A stretch of DNA of 64,000 bases from Phenylobacterium sp. (GCF_004799515.1 NZ_SSMX01000030.1:186001-250000); one strand, 5' to 3'; numbered from the stretch's first letter, positions 1-9,464 are shown. Translations and numbers: made by a program. Notes: generated by a model from the sequence alone, not told the origin.

Positions 1-153
1 AGCTGCATCGTCTCCAACGGCGAGCTGATCGCGGGGCTGATCGGGCCGCGCCTGGGCAAGCGCATGGGCCGCACCATCTACCGCGCCTTCGTACAGATGA
101 ACGACGACCTGAAGGCCCGCGCCGAACTCCTCTGGCAGCGCCGCAAGGACTAG
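1..153 (+). CDS. C-terminal end of an unrecognised protein (partial)
   Basis: Frame 1 is open from the first base of the window to a TAG at 151-153, giving the last 50 residues of a protein that starts outside the window. The tail is basic and looks helical (GPRLGKRMGR, then RAELLWQRRKD). I do not recognise the family. Its stop overlaps the stop of the convergent TetR gene by four bases, an arrangement common in this window, which supports it being a real gene end. Confidence 0.55.
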   Translation, partial: SCIVSNGELIAGLIGPRLGKRMGRTIYRAFVQMNDDLKARAELLWQRRKD

Positions 154-770
154 CGGCGGGCGGCCTCGGCGAACCGCCCGAGCTGGGTCCAGACCTCGGC
201 GAAGACCGCCTGGACGAAGGTCCCGAGCGCGGCGGGCTGGCCGGCGGCGCGGCCGCGCTCGGCGGTGAGCCGCATGCCGCCGGACACCAGCATGGCCAGG
301 AGGCGCGACGGAAACGGGTCCGCACCCGGCGGCTCTCGGGCCAGGAGGGCGGCGGCCAGGGTGTCCTCGAGGCGGACGTACTTCAGATGCTCGCGGGCCT
401 TCAGCGCCGGGGTGGTCTGGATCAGCGCATCGACGGCGAAGGCGTCGGCCTGGGCGGCGGCGTGGCCTACGGTCTCGACCAGGGCGGCCTCAATGGCCTT
501 GGGCGCGGGCTCGTCGGCCGGACGGGCGGCCAGCGCGGCGGCCAGGGCTTCGCCGAAGGCGTCCTGCCAGGCCAGCACCACCTCCTCCTTGCTCGGGAAG
601 TAGTCGAAGAAGCTGCGCTTGGAGACGACCGCGGCGGCGGCGATCTCGTCGACGGTGGTGGCGTCGTAGCCGCGGGCCAGGAACAGCTTCAGGGCGGCGT
701 CCACGATCCGCGCGCGGGTCTCGCGCCGCTTGCGTTGCCTCAGGCCCTCGATGGCGGGTTCGCCGGTCAC
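150..770 (-). CDS. TetR/AcrR family transcriptional regulator
   Basis: This is a 206-residue DNA-binding repressor of the TetR type. The N-terminal helix-turn-helix covers roughly residues 19-64 and has the typical pattern ARIVDAALKLFLARGYDATT followed by VSKRSFFDYFPSKEEV. The C-terminal ligand-binding half is helical and not diagnostic of a ligand. The start is a GTG at 770, chosen because the helix-turn-helix begins shortly after it and an AGGTG-like ribosome site precedes it. It is divergent from the short-chain dehydrogenase at 838. The 67-base gap holds AT-rich palindromes that are the obvious candidate operator, so control of itself and the dehydrogenase is likely but inferred. Confidence 0.92.
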   Translation of the reverse strand: MTGEPAIEGLRQRKRRETRARIVDAALKLFLARGYDATTVDEIAAAAVVSKRSFFDYFPSKEEVVLAWQDAFGEALAAALAARPADEPAPKAIEAALVETVGHAAAQADAFAVDALIQTTPALKAREHLKYVRLEDTLAAALLAREPPGADPFPSRLLAMLVSGGMRLTAERGRAAGQPAALGTFVQAVFAEVWTQLGRFAEAARR

Positions 771-784
771 AAATATTCACCTAT

Positions 785-808
785 TGCAAATTTGCATTAA
801 ATGCAAAT
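785..808. promoter_or_regulatory. Overlapping palindromes, candidate TetR operator
   Basis: Between the divergent TetR gene and the dehydrogenase lies a strongly AT-rich stretch in otherwise GC-rich DNA. It contains a perfect 12-bp palindrome TGCAAATTTGCA (785-796), overlapped by ATTTGCAT-TAA-ATGCAAAT (790-808), an 8-3-8 inverted repeat. Three TTTGCA half-sites are therefore packed in 24 bp. The position, symmetry and divergent layout are classic for a TetR-family operator; binding itself is inferred. Confidence 0.6.
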
Positions 809-837
809 ATAAGCAGGAACAGATCGAGGAGGACGCT

Positions 838-1764
838 ATGGCGGGTTGGACGACCGAGCAAATGCCGACGCAGGATGGGCGGATCGCGCTGATCACCGGC
901 GCCACCGGCGGCATCGGCTACGAGGCGGCCCTGGCGCTGGCCGGCAAGGGCGCCAGGGTGATCGTCGCCGCGCGCAACCCGGCCAAGGGCGAGGCGGCCC
1001 TGGCGTCGATCCGCGCAGCCCATCCCGGCGCGGACGTCCGCTTCGAGATGATCGACCTCACCAGCCTGGCCTCGGTCGCCGCCTGCGCCGAGCGGGTGAT
1101 GGCCGCCGAGCCGCGCCTGGACCTGTTGATCAACAACGCCGGCGTCATGACCCCGCCCACACGGCAGGAGACCGCCGACGGCTTCGAGCTGCAGTTCGGG
1201 GTCAACCACCTGGCGCACGTCGCCCTGACCGCGCGCCTGCTGCCGCTGGTGCGGCGCGGCCGGAGCCCGCGGATCGTCACCGTCTCCAGCGGGGCGCACC
1301 ACACCGGCAAGATCGATTTCGGCGACCTCAACTGGGTCAAGCGCCGCTACCAGCCCTGGCCGGCCTACAGCCAGTCGAAGCTGGCCAATGTCCTCTTCGC
1401 CTTTGAGCTGCAGCGCCGCAGCCACCTGGGCGGCTGGGGCGTGATGAGCAACGCCTGCCACCCCGGCTACGCCCGCACGGACCTGATCGCCAACGGTCCG
1501 GGCGTTGACTCGCCGATGAGCCGCTACACCCGGTGGCTGCAGCCCTACATCAGCCAGTCGGCGCCGGACGGCGCTCTGCCCACCCTCTATGCGGCGACCT
1601 CGCCGGACGCCCAGGGCGGCGGCTACTACGGCCCCTCGCGCCTGTTCGAACTGGTCGGGCCGCCGAAGCGCGCCCGCGTCGCCGCCCCGGCCCGGCGCGC
1701 GGCCACCGCCAAGCGGCTGTGGACCGTCTCCGAGGAGCTGACCGGAGCCTCGTTCCCAGCCTGA
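838..1764 (+). CDS. Short-chain dehydrogenase/reductase (SDR), retinol-dehydrogenase-like
   Basis: This 308-residue classical-type SDR should be a cytosolic NAD(P)-dependent oxidoreductase of an unknown alcohol or carbonyl substrate. The Rossmann glycine motif TGATGGIG is near residue 20, NNAGVM follows the central strand, and the catalytic Tyr/Lys pair lies in YSQSK. The spacing and the long C-terminal segment resemble the retinol dehydrogenase/WWOX-like branch. ATG 838 is preferred over an upstream in-frame ATG at 730 because GAGGAGG (826-832) sits just before it and the fold begins about 15 residues later. The TetR gene is divergent, so repression from the shared operator is plausible. Confidence 0.9.
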   Translation: MAGWTTEQMPTQDGRIALITGATGGIGYEAALALAGKGARVIVAARNPAKGEAALASIRAAHPGADVRFEMIDLTSLASVAACAERVMAAEPRLDLLINNAGVMTPPTRQETADGFELQFGVNHLAHVALTARLLPLVRRGRSPRIVTVSSGAHHTGKIDFGDLNWVKRRYQPWPAYSQSKLANVLFAFELQRRSHLGGWGVMSNACHPGYARTDLIANGPGVDSPMSRYTRWLQPYISQSAPDGALPTLYAATSPDAQGGGYYGPSRLFELVGPPKRARVAAPARRAATAKRLWTVSEELTGASFPA

Positions 1765-1818
1765 CCGTGGCCGGCGTTGCCCGCGACGACACGCCGTGTA
1801 CTGTCGCCCTCCAGCGGG

Positions 1819-3867
1819 ATGGAGACTGTCTTGGGCGTGAAGGCGTGGATTCTGGCGAGCGCGGCGATCGCCTCGGTGCTGGGCGCGGGCTGCGTGGCGG
1901 AGGCCGCCGGCAAGGCGAAGTTCGGGACCTGGGGCTATGACGCCTCGGCCATGGACGCCTCGGTGAAGCCGGGTGACGACTTCTTCAAATATGTCAACGG
2001 CGCCTGGGACAAACGCACCGAGATCGCCCCGGACAAGACCAGCGCCGGTGTCGACGTGGTGCTGGCCGACGAGGCCGAGCAGCAGGTCCACGCCATCGTC
2101 GAACGCCTGGCCAAGGATCCCGCCGCGGCCGGACCTGGCGGCCAGCGGGTGGGCGACTTCTACGCCGCCTGGATGGACGAGAAGGGGCTGGAGGCCAAGG
2201 GAACCGCGCCGCTCAAGCCCTACCTCGCCAGGATCGCGGCGCTGAAGACCAAGGCCGAGGTCGCCAAGCTGTTCGCCGAGCCTGGCTTCGAGAGCCCGGT
2301 GAACGTCGGGATCAACCCCGACCTCGACAATCCCGACATCTATGTGGTGGCCCTCGAGCAGTCGGGCCTGGGCCTGCCCAACCGCGACTACTACCTGCGC
2401 GAGGGGGCCAAGTACGACGCCTTCCGCAAGGCCTACCGGGACTATGTGATCAAGGTCCAGACCCTGGCCGGCATCCCGGACGCCGCGGCCAAGGCCGACG
2501 CCATCATCGCGCTCGAGCACAGAATCGCCGAGGCGCACTGGGCGCCGGAGCGCACCCGCGACATCGAGCAGATCAACAATCCGATGACGCTGGAAAAGCT
2601 GCAGGCGACGGCGCCTCAGCTGCCCTGGGCGGCGATGATGCAGGCCGGCGGCCTGGGCGCGCCGAAGAAGGTGCTGGTGGCCGAGCCCAGCGAGGTGAAG
2701 GCCGCCGGCGAACTCTTCGCCTCGACGCCGCTTGCGGTGTGGAAGGACTATCTGGCCTACCACTTCATCCGCACCCACGCGGCCTATCTGCCGCACGCTT
2801 TCGACCAGGCGAACTTCGACTTCTTCTCCCACACCCTGCGCGACGTGCCGGTGCAGCGGGAACGCTGGAAGCGGGGCGTGCAGCTCATCAACCGCGGCCT
2901 GGGCGAAGAGGTCGGCCGCATCTACGTCGCCGAGCACTTCCCGCCTGAGGCGGAGCGCCAGACCGGCGAGCTGATCGCCAACCTGACGGCGGCCTACGGC
3001 GAGCGGTTCAAGAGCGCGGCCTGGATGGACGAGCCCACCCGCAAGGCCGCCCTGGTGAAGCTCGGGACGTTCGATCCCAGGCTCGGTCACCCCAAGAAGT
3101 GGATCGACTACTCCAGCCTCAAGATCGACCGCCACGACCTCCTGGGCGATGCGGTGCGCGTCGAGCGGTTCGACTGGAGCCTGCAGCTCTCCCGCTATCC
3201 TAAGCCGGTGGACAAGGGCCTCTGGGACATGGTCCCGCAGGAGGTCAACGCCTACTATAACCCGCTCGCCAACCAGATCACGTTCCCGGCCGCGATCCTG
3301 CAGCCGCCCTATTTCGACCCGGGCGCCGACCCGGCCGCCAACTACGGCGGCGAGGGCGGGGTGATCGGCCACGAGATGGGCCACGGCTTCGACGACGAGG
3401 GCCGCCACTTCGACGAGACCGGCAAGGTGCGCGACTGGTGGACCGCCGACGCCGCCAAGGCCTTCGGCGAGCGCGCCGCCATGCTGGGCAAGCAGTTCGA
3501 CGCCTACGAGCCGGTGCCCGGCGTGCACATCAACGGCAAGCTGACCATGGGCGAGAACCTGGGCGACCTGGGCGGGCTGGAAGCCGCCTACGCCGCGTGG
3601 CGCCGCTACGTGGCCCAGCACGGCGAGCCGCCGCTGATCGACGGCTTCACCGGCGATCAGCGGTTCTTCATCGCCTACGCCCAGTCCTGGCAGGACAAGA
3701 CCCGCGAAGGCGCGCTGCGCCAGCAGCTGCTGACCAACGAGCACAGTCCGCCGGAGTACCGGGTGAACGGCATCGTCCGGAACGTCGACGCCTGGTACGC
3801 CGCCTTCAACGTCAAGCCGGGCGACAAGCTCTACCTGCCGCCCGAGCAGCGGGTGCACATCTGGTAG
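1819..3867 (+). CDS. M13 family zinc metallopeptidase (neprilysin/PepO-like)
   Basis: This exported zinc endopeptidase is about 682 residues, the full family length. The zinc motif HEMGH has its histidines near residues 518 and 522, and the third ligand lies in GENLGD near 579. The substrate-binding NAYYN motif precedes the zinc site. The N-terminus reads as a signal peptide (hydrophobic stretch ending around VAEA) for export to the periplasm. ATG 1819 is chosen; a GTG at 1837 would give a shorter leader starting VKAWIL and cannot be excluded. A C in the leader (GAGC) does not fit a good lipobox because Gly is at -3. It lies 54 bases after the dehydrogenase and ends tail-to-tail with the phospholipase gene. 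Confidence 0.95.
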   Translation: METVLGVKAWILASAAIASVLGAGCVAEAAGKAKFGTWGYDASAMDASVKPGDDFFKYVNGAWDKRTEIAPDKTSAGVDVVLADEAEQQVHAIVERLAKDPAAAGPGGQRVGDFYAAWMDEKGLEAKGTAPLKPYLARIAALKTKAEVAKLFAEPGFESPVNVGINPDLDNPDIYVVALEQSGLGLPNRDYYLREGAKYDAFRKAYRDYVIKVQTLAGIPDAAAKADAIIALEHRIAEAHWAPERTRDIEQINNPMTLEKLQATAPQLPWAAMMQAGGLGAPKKVLVAEPSEVKAAGELFASTPLAVWKDYLAYHFIRTHAAYLPHAFDQANFDFFSHTLRDVPVQRERWKRGVQLINRGLGEEVGRIYVAEHFPPEAERQTGELIANLTAAYGERFKSAAWMDEPTRKAALVKLGTFDPRLGHPKKWIDYSSLKIDRHDLLGDAVRVERFDWSLQLSRYPKPVDKGLWDMVPQEVNAYYNPLANQITFPAAILQPPYFDPGADPAANYGGEGGVIGHEMGHGFDDEGRHFDETGKVRDWWTADAAKAFGERAAMLGKQFDAYEPVPGVHINGKLTMGENLGDLGGLEAAYAAWRRYVAQHGEPPLIDGFTGDQRFFIAYAQSWQDKTREGALRQQLLTNEHSPPEYRVNGIVRNVDAWYAAFNVKPGDKLYLPPEQRVHIW

Positions 3868-3871
3868 GCCG

Positions 3872-5980
3872 CTAAGCCTGCCGCCCCAGCAGCGGGTCGG
3901 AGACGCTGGGCTTGCCGTCCTCACCGTGGCCGGCGAAGCGGCGCTGGAAGCTGGGCGCCTCGACGCAGGTGACGGTGAGGTCGTACCAGTTGCGGCTGGC
4001 CTTCAGGTCCCAGGTGTCCGTGGCCTGTTCGCCGGGCGCGAGGCGGTGCAGCCGCGCCGGAGCGGCGAAATAGGCCGTGGGCGCCACGTCCAGGGCGATG
4101 GGCCTGGTCCCGCTGTTGCGCAGCGTCACCACCAGCTTGCCGCTCCGGGCGTCGAAGCGGGCCGACGCCTCCGGTCCCGCCGCGCCGGCCTCGCCGCGGA
4201 AGCCGCGCAGGAAGCCGTTGGGGCCGTACAGCGTCCAGTCGTAGCGGCCGTCGGCGGGGGCCAGGTCGGTCAGGCTCTTGCCGGCCTCCACGGCGTAGAA
4301 CCGGGGCTCGCCGCCGCGCGGGGCGCGCAGGTCGAAGGCCGCGCCGGCGGTCCCGGTGTTGGCCAGGGTGAGCGCCAGGCCGTCCGGCTTCACCTCGCCC
4401 GCCACGTCGAAGGCGTAGGGCAGGGGCCGCGCGAGCCGCTGGCCGGGCTCCTGCCGCGGATGGCTTTCGGCCACCTCGGGCGCCTTAGGCATGGGCAGCG
4501 CCTTGGCCTTCTCCGCCCGGACCGGCAGCGCCGAGGCGTCGGGCAGGGCCTGGGGGCTGCGGTTCGGGGTCCTGAAGTCGAACAGGCTCGTCAGGTCGCC
4601 GCACACCGCCCGCCGCCAGGGGGAGATCTGCGGCTCCATCACCCCGAAGCGGACCTCCAGGAAGCGGATCACGGATGAGTGGTCATGCAGCTGGGAGTTC
4701 ACGAAGCCGCCCTTGGTCCAGGGCGAGACCACCAGCAGCGGCACGCGGGGACCTAAGCCCACCGGCTCGCCGTGATAGTCCTCATGCGTGGTGGCCACCG
4801 TGCTCTTGCCCGGCGCCGTCCCGACCGGCGGGATCGGCGGCGGCACGTGGTCGAAGAAGCCGTCGTTCTCGTCGTAGTTCAGGATGAAGACGGTCTTGGC
4901 CCAGACCTTGGGGTTCGACGCCAGGGTCGCGATCAGCCGCGCCACCAGATGCTCGCCGTCCGAAGGGCTGGCCTGCGGGTGCTCGGAGAGCTTGTAGTTG
5001 GTGACGATCCAGGAGACCTGCGGCAGGCGGTCGGCGCTGACGTCGGCGGCGAACTGGTCGACCAGGTGCTGGCCATCGCTATCCTTGGCGTTCTCCTTGG
5101 TCGAGCCTGGCGACCAGGCCCGGCCGCGCTGGTAAAGGACCGAGTCCGGGCCGATGCCGCGGAAATTGTCGAAGTAGGCGAGGCCATTGTCGCCGTAGTT
5201 CTCGTACTCCTGGTAGACCTTCCAGGAGACGCCCGCCGCCTGCAGCCGCTCGGCGTAGGTGGGCCATTTCAGGCCCTGGAACTTCGGCGAATCCTCCGCC
5301 GGATTGGAGTTGTTGTTGGTCTCCTCCGGCGGGTTGGCGACCACGATGCGGCTGTCGTCGCCGGCGGCCAGGCCGCTGGTGCCGGAGAACAGGAACAGCC
5401 GGTTCGGGTTGGTCGGGCCGAAGATCGAGCAGTGGTAGGCGTCACAGATCGTAAAGGCGTCGGCCAACGCATAGTAGAACGGGATGTCCGCGCGGGTGAA
5501 GTAGCCCATGGTCAGCGGCGTCTTGGCCGGGATCCAGGCGTCGTGGTGCTTCCAGCGCGCGTGGCTGCCCTTCCAGCTGTGATCCAGGTCGATCATCGTC
5601 TCGGCCCGGGTGGCGCTGGTGTCGAGGTGGAACGGGCTGACGGTGGAGACGCCGTCCTTGGCCGGCTGCTTCCAGACGCTCTGGCCGCTGGGCAGCATCA
5701 GGGGCCGCGGATCGCCATAGCCGCGCACCCCGCGCAGGGTCCCGTAGTAGTGGTCGAAGGCGCGGTTCTCCTGCATCAGGATCACCACGTGCTCCACGTC
5801 CTGGATGGTGCCGGTGACGCGGTTGGCGGGCAGCGCCAGCGCCTTGGCCACCCCCGGAGGAAGCGCCGCCGCGCCTACGGCGCCGGCCGCCAGTTGCAGG
5901 AAATTCCTGCGCCCTTCCCATCGATTTCCCACCAACGGACCCCATTCCTGCGTCCGCCCGACAGCGGCGGAGCGGACCAT
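3872..5980 (-). CDS. Phosphocholine-type phospholipase C, Tat-exported
   Basis: This protein of up to 702 residues belongs to the phosphoesterase family that includes Pseudomonas PlcN/PlcH and hydrolyses phosphatidylcholine or sphingomyelin outside the cytoplasm. A twin-arginine leader (GRRNFLQLAAGAV) is followed by the family signature VEHVVILMQENRAFDHYYGT, and the metal-site segments DENDGFFDHV and HDHSSVIRFLE lie further on. The C-terminal third matches the two beta-rich repeats usual in this group. The start is uncertain: the reading from 5980 puts about 22 residues before the RR, and TTG or GTG codons closer to it are possible. Substrate preference is inferred from family only. Confidence 0.92.
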   Translation of the reverse strand: MVRSAAVGRTQEWGPLVGNRWEGRRNFLQLAAGAVGAAALPPGVAKALALPANRVTGTIQDVEHVVILMQENRAFDHYYGTLRGVRGYGDPRPLMLPSGQSVWKQPAKDGVSTVSPFHLDTSATRAETMIDLDHSWKGSHARWKHHDAWIPAKTPLTMGYFTRADIPFYYALADAFTICDAYHCSIFGPTNPNRLFLFSGTSGLAAGDDSRIVVANPPEETNNNSNPAEDSPKFQGLKWPTYAERLQAAGVSWKVYQEYENYGDNGLAYFDNFRGIGPDSVLYQRGRAWSPGSTKENAKDSDGQHLVDQFAADVSADRLPQVSWIVTNYKLSEHPQASPSDGEHLVARLIATLASNPKVWAKTVFILNYDENDGFFDHVPPPIPPVGTAPGKSTVATTHEDYHGEPVGLGPRVPLLVVSPWTKGGFVNSQLHDHSSVIRFLEVRFGVMEPQISPWRRAVCGDLTSLFDFRTPNRSPQALPDASALPVRAEKAKALPMPKAPEVAESHPRQEPGQRLARPLPYAFDVAGEVKPDGLALTLANTGTAGAAFDLRAPRGGEPRFYAVEAGKSLTDLAPADGRYDWTLYGPNGFLRGFRGEAGAAGPEASARFDARSGKLVVTLRNSGTRPIALDVAPTAYFAAPARLHRLAPGEQATDTWDLKASRNWYDLTVTCVEAPSFQRRFAGHGEDGKPSVSDPLLGRQA

Positions 5981-6165
5981 AGCTCAACTTAGCGCCCCCG
6001 CCGAAGGGCTCAAAAGGCTCTGCGCCGGTTCTGTGTCAGCCGGGCGTCGGTCGATCGGAAGCCGGATTCCCAGTAATTCCCACAATTAACCTCAAATTCA
6101 GATGGAAATGGGAACAGGGCCGCGGAACCCGCCGAGAAACGGTCGGGACGCAATCGAGATTCCCG

Positions 6166-7584
6166 ATGACCCGCAGAGCGACGAACACCTCAAAGACCCT
6201 GGCCGGCCTTGGCGTCCTGGCCCTGATGGCCACGAGCGCCTTGGCCGGCCCGGCTTCCGCCGACACGGCCGCTGAGCCGGCGGCCGGCGCGCCCGCCGCC
6301 GCGGCGCCTGCCGTCGAGCCCTCCAAGGCGAACGACAGCGCCCTGACCTGGAACGGGATCACTCTCTACGGGACCGTCGACATCGGTGTCGCCTATCTGA
6401 GCCACGGCGCGCCGCTGACCCAGTACTACGGGCCGGGCCTGCCGTTCGTGATCCAGAAGAACAGTAACAAGGCGACGACCTCGATCTCGCCCAACGGCCT
6501 GTCGCAGTCGAAGATCGGCGTCTCCGGCGTCGAGCCCCTGACCAGCGACATCGCCGCGGTGTTCAAGCTGGAGACCGGCTTCCAGCCCACCTCCGGCAAC
6601 CTGGCCAACGGCCCGAAGAGCCTGCTCATCGACAACGGCCGCCCGCTCGACCAGCAGATCACCAACGGCGACTCCAGCCGCGCGGGCCAGCTGTTCCAGG
6701 GCGCGGCCTATCTGGGCCTGGCGTCGAAGACCTGGGGGACGCTGACCTACGGCCTGCAGACCTCGCTCTTGCTGGACAACTTCGCCAAGTACGACCCGCA
6801 GTACCAGTCGCAGGCCTTCTCGGTGATCGGCTACTCCGGTTTCGCGTCCGGCGGCGGCGCCACCGAGACGGCGCGCTTCGACAACTCGGTGAAGTACCTC
6901 GTGAGCAAGGGCTGGGCCCGTTTCGCCTACCTGCACAACTTCGAAGGGGGCGACAACTTCCCGGGCCAGGCCGACCAGGTCGACGTCGGCGGCGACTACA
7001 AGGGCTTCTCGGCCGACCTGACCTATTCGCACGTCGCCGACGCGGTGTCGGAATCCTCCCTGACCGCGGCCCAGAACCTGGCCCATCCGGGCACCCTGGC
7101 AGCGACCGTCTCGGACAACACCGCCTACGCCATCGAGGCCCGCTATGTGCTCGGCAAGGCCAAGATCTACGGCGGTTTCGAGAACATCGAGATGGCCAAC
7201 CCGAACCATCCGCTGCCGGTCGGTTTTCAGGGGATCGGCGGCTATGTGCTGAGCGTGGTCAACAACACCGCCTACGCCATCCACCGGGTGGAGAAGGTGT
7301 CTTGGACGGGCCTGCGCTATTCGCTGACCGGCAAGCTGGACCTGACCGGCGCCTACTACCGCTACGATCAGAATAGCTACAAGGGCAACGGCTGCTCCGA
7401 CGCCAGCGCCTCGTCCTGCTCGGGCCAGCTTTGGGACGCCTCGGCGGTCGCCGATTATCGGCTGAGCAAGCGCTTCGATGTCTACGGCGGCGTGAACCAT
7501 TCCGCCGTCGCCAACGGCCTGGCCTCCGGCTTCCTGCAAAAGAGCTCCACCGACCCGGTGGTGGGCGTGCGTTTCACCTTTTAG
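6166..7584 (+). CDS. Gram-negative general porin (Porin_4-like)
   Basis: This 472-residue outer-membrane beta-barrel has a Sec signal peptide (TLAGLGVLALMATSALAGPAS), an Ala/Pro-rich linker, then the porin opening SALTWNGITLYGTVDIGVAY. Blocks such as SKIGVSGVEPL and YLGLASKTWGTLTYG are characteristic of trimeric diffusion porins. The chain ends VVGVRFTF with a C-terminal Phe, the signal used for outer-membrane insertion. The gene stands alone with 185 bases separating it from the divergent phospholipase gene. Substrate is unknown. Confidence 0.9.
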   Translation: MTRRATNTSKTLAGLGVLALMATSALAGPASADTAAEPAAGAPAAAAPAVEPSKANDSALTWNGITLYGTVDIGVAYLSHGAPLTQYYGPGLPFVIQKNSNKATTSISPNGLSQSKIGVSGVEPLTSDIAAVFKLETGFQPTSGNLANGPKSLLIDNGRPLDQQITNGDSSRAGQLFQGAAYLGLASKTWGTLTYGLQTSLLLDNFAKYDPQYQSQAFSVIGYSGFASGGGATETARFDNSVKYLVSKGWARFAYLHNFEGGDNFPGQADQVDVGGDYKGFSADLTYSHVADAVSESSLTAAQNLAHPGTLAATVSDNTAYAIEARYVLGKAKIYGGFENIEMANPNHPLPVGFQGIGGYVLSVVNNTAYAIHRVEKVSWTGLRYSLTGKLDLTGAYYRYDQNSYKGNGCSDASASSCSGQLWDASAVADYRLSKRFDVYGGVNHSAVANGLASGFLQKSSTDPVVGVRFTF

Positions 7585-7624
7585 CCCGCCGAAGCCCGGG
7601 CCGCGGCGATCGGTCGAGAATCAC

Positions 7625-7650
7625 GGCGGCGCTGCGATCGCAGCGCCGCC
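7625..7650. repeat. Perfect 26-bp palindrome (hairpin or operator)
   Basis: The half-site GGCGGCGCTGCGA is followed without spacer by its exact reverse complement, so the 26 bases can form a very stable hairpin with a small GATC loop. It starts 41 bases after the porin stop in the 262-base gap before the OprP-like gene. No T-run follows, so it is not a standard intrinsic terminator. The rest of the gap shows no convincing gene. Confidence 0.6.
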
Positions 7651-7846
7651 GATCCGCCGAGGCGACCGTCGCTGACTTCGAGCCAAGACCGGCGAAACCG
7701 CTCCGCCGAACTCAACGCGCCTATAGATAAACTTGAAGCGTCTTTCCCTAGTGTTCCGATAGGAATTGCCGGGCCGCATCTGCGCGGCGTTATGCCGGCG
7801 CGCATAGCGCTGTCGTCCGGGTGGTGGCTCAACGGGGAAAGCCACG

Positions 7847-9433
7847 ATGCACGACAAGAAACCGACGGTCCGGCGCCTGCTGCTCGCAGCGGCCGCCACC
7901 GGCGCCTTCGCCACCGCCGCCCACGCCCAGACCGCCGCCGACCCGCGCGACGCCGAGATCCAGGCGCTGACGGCGCAGGTGCGGGCGCTGGCCGCCAAGG
8001 TCGACGCGCTCGAGGCGCGCGAGATCGTCCAGACGCCCGGCGCGCCGGCGGCCCCGGCCGCCGCCGGCTCGGGACCCACAGCTGCGGCCACCGGCGGCGT
8101 GGTCAGCATCGCCGATGGTCATCCGAGCATCGCCAGCGCCGACGGCCGCTTCACCGCCAACCTGCACGCGGTGATGCAGTTCGACGCCGCCGACTATGAC
8201 CAGGCGACGCCCGGCCCGATCACCTCGGACTTCCGGCGCGGGGCCGCTTCCACCGACACGTCGCACGCCCGCGACCTGTCCTCGGGCAGCGACTTCCGCC
8301 GCGCCCGGCTGGGCATCGACGGCCGCGCCTTCGGCGACTGGGACTATGACCTCCTGCTGGAATTCGGCGGGGCGGGCGAAGAGGACGCCGGCCACATCCA
8401 GGAGCTCTGGATCCAGTACTCGGGCCTCAAGCCCTTCCACGCCCGGATCGGCGCCTTCGCCCCGTCCGTCGGCCTGGAGGACCAGGGCTCGACCAACGGC
8501 ATGCTGTTCCTGGAGCGGCCCGCCGTCTCCGACATCGCCCGCAGCCTGGCCGGCGGCGACTATCGCGAAGGCGCGGAGATCTGGGGCGGGTCCAGCTGGT
8601 GGTACGTCAACGGCGCGGTGACCGGCCGCGTGGTGGGGGTGGTCAACTCCCAGGCCACCGGCGTCAGCCAGCCCTACGACAGCCAGCTGGGCTTCATCGG
8701 CCGCATCGGCTTCCTGCCGATCCATACCCAGAACGCCATGCTGGAGGTGGGCGTCCACGGATCCTACGTCGACCGTCCGGCCGACAACGGCGGCCCGGAC
8801 ACCGCCGCCACCGGCGTGCGCTACGGCATCACCCTGCAGGAGCGGCCGGAGCTGCGCGTCGACGGCACCCGGCTGATCTCCACCGGCGCCATCAACGCCC
8901 GCCACGCCGACACCGTGGGCCTGGAGGCCGCCGGCGAACTCGGCCGGTTCTTCCTGCAATCGGAATATGAGAGCTTCGGCATCGAACGGCTGAACCCGGC
9001 CGCCGGCGTCACCGACCCGAGCTTCCACGGCTACTACGTCGAGGGCGCCTTCAGCCTGACCGGCGAGCGGCGGCGGTTCAACGCCACGACCTGGGCCTTC
9101 GACGGGCCCTCGGTGAGCCATCCGTACAGCTGGGCCGACGGCGGCTGGGGCGCCTTCGAGCTCGCCGTGCGCTACTCCGACATCGACCTGAACTATCACG
9201 CCGGCGCCCTGGGGACCGCGCCCAGCCCGGACGCCGTGCGCGGCGGAGATCAGCAGATCTGGACCGGCGGCCTGAACTGGTACCCGAACAGCTTCGTGAA
9301 GTTCATGCTGGACTACCAGGACGTGCGCATCGACCGGCTGTCGCCGTCGGCGACCAGCTTCCAGACGCCCACCGGCGTCGAGATCGGCCAGCACTACCAC
9401 GTGGTGGCGCTGCGCTCGCAGTTCGCCTTCTGA
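7847..9433 (+). CDS. OprO/OprP-type phosphate-selective porin family protein
   Basis: This is a 528-residue outer-membrane porin. A signal peptide (LLLAAAATGAFATAAHA) is followed by a short coiled coil (residues ~38-65, EIQALTAQVRALAAKVDALE) that typically trimerises these proteins in the periplasm. The barrel then begins (RFTANLHAVMQFDAADY, SDFRRARLGIDGRAFGDWDY) and ends VVALRSQFAF with a terminal Phe. The architecture matches the polyphosphate/phosphate-selective O/P family. Homologues vary in substrate and I see no Pho box upstream, so phosphate is not assured. Confidence 0.9.
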   Translation: MHDKKPTVRRLLLAAAATGAFATAAHAQTAADPRDAEIQALTAQVRALAAKVDALEAREIVQTPGAPAAPAAAGSGPTAAATGGVVSIADGHPSIASADGRFTANLHAVMQFDAADYDQATPGPITSDFRRGAASTDTSHARDLSSGSDFRRARLGIDGRAFGDWDYDLLLEFGGAGEEDAGHIQELWIQYSGLKPFHARIGAFAPSVGLEDQGSTNGMLFLERPAVSDIARSLAGGDYREGAEIWGGSSWWYVNGAVTGRVVGVVNSQATGVSQPYDSQLGFIGRIGFLPIHTQNAMLEVGVHGSYVDRPADNGGPDTAATGVRYGITLQERPELRVDGTRLISTGAINARHADTVGLEAAGELGRFFLQSEYESFGIERLNPAAGVTDPSFHGYYVEGAFSLTGERRRFNATTWAFDGPSVSHPYSWADGGWGAFELAVRYSDIDLNYHAGALGTAPSPDAVRGGDQQIWTGGLNWYPNSFVKFMLDYQDVRIDRLSPSATSFQTPTGVEIGQHYHVVALRSQFAF

Positions 9434-9464
9434 GCCAGGCGCCGTCGCGGTCGGGCCTCGCGCC

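Noticed and set aside
781-3924. A 1047-codon minus-strand open frame opposite the dehydrogenase and M13 peptidase
   Set aside because: Its protein is a Gly/Val/Arg/Leu-rich shadow without domains; the plus-strand genes have full catalytic motifs.
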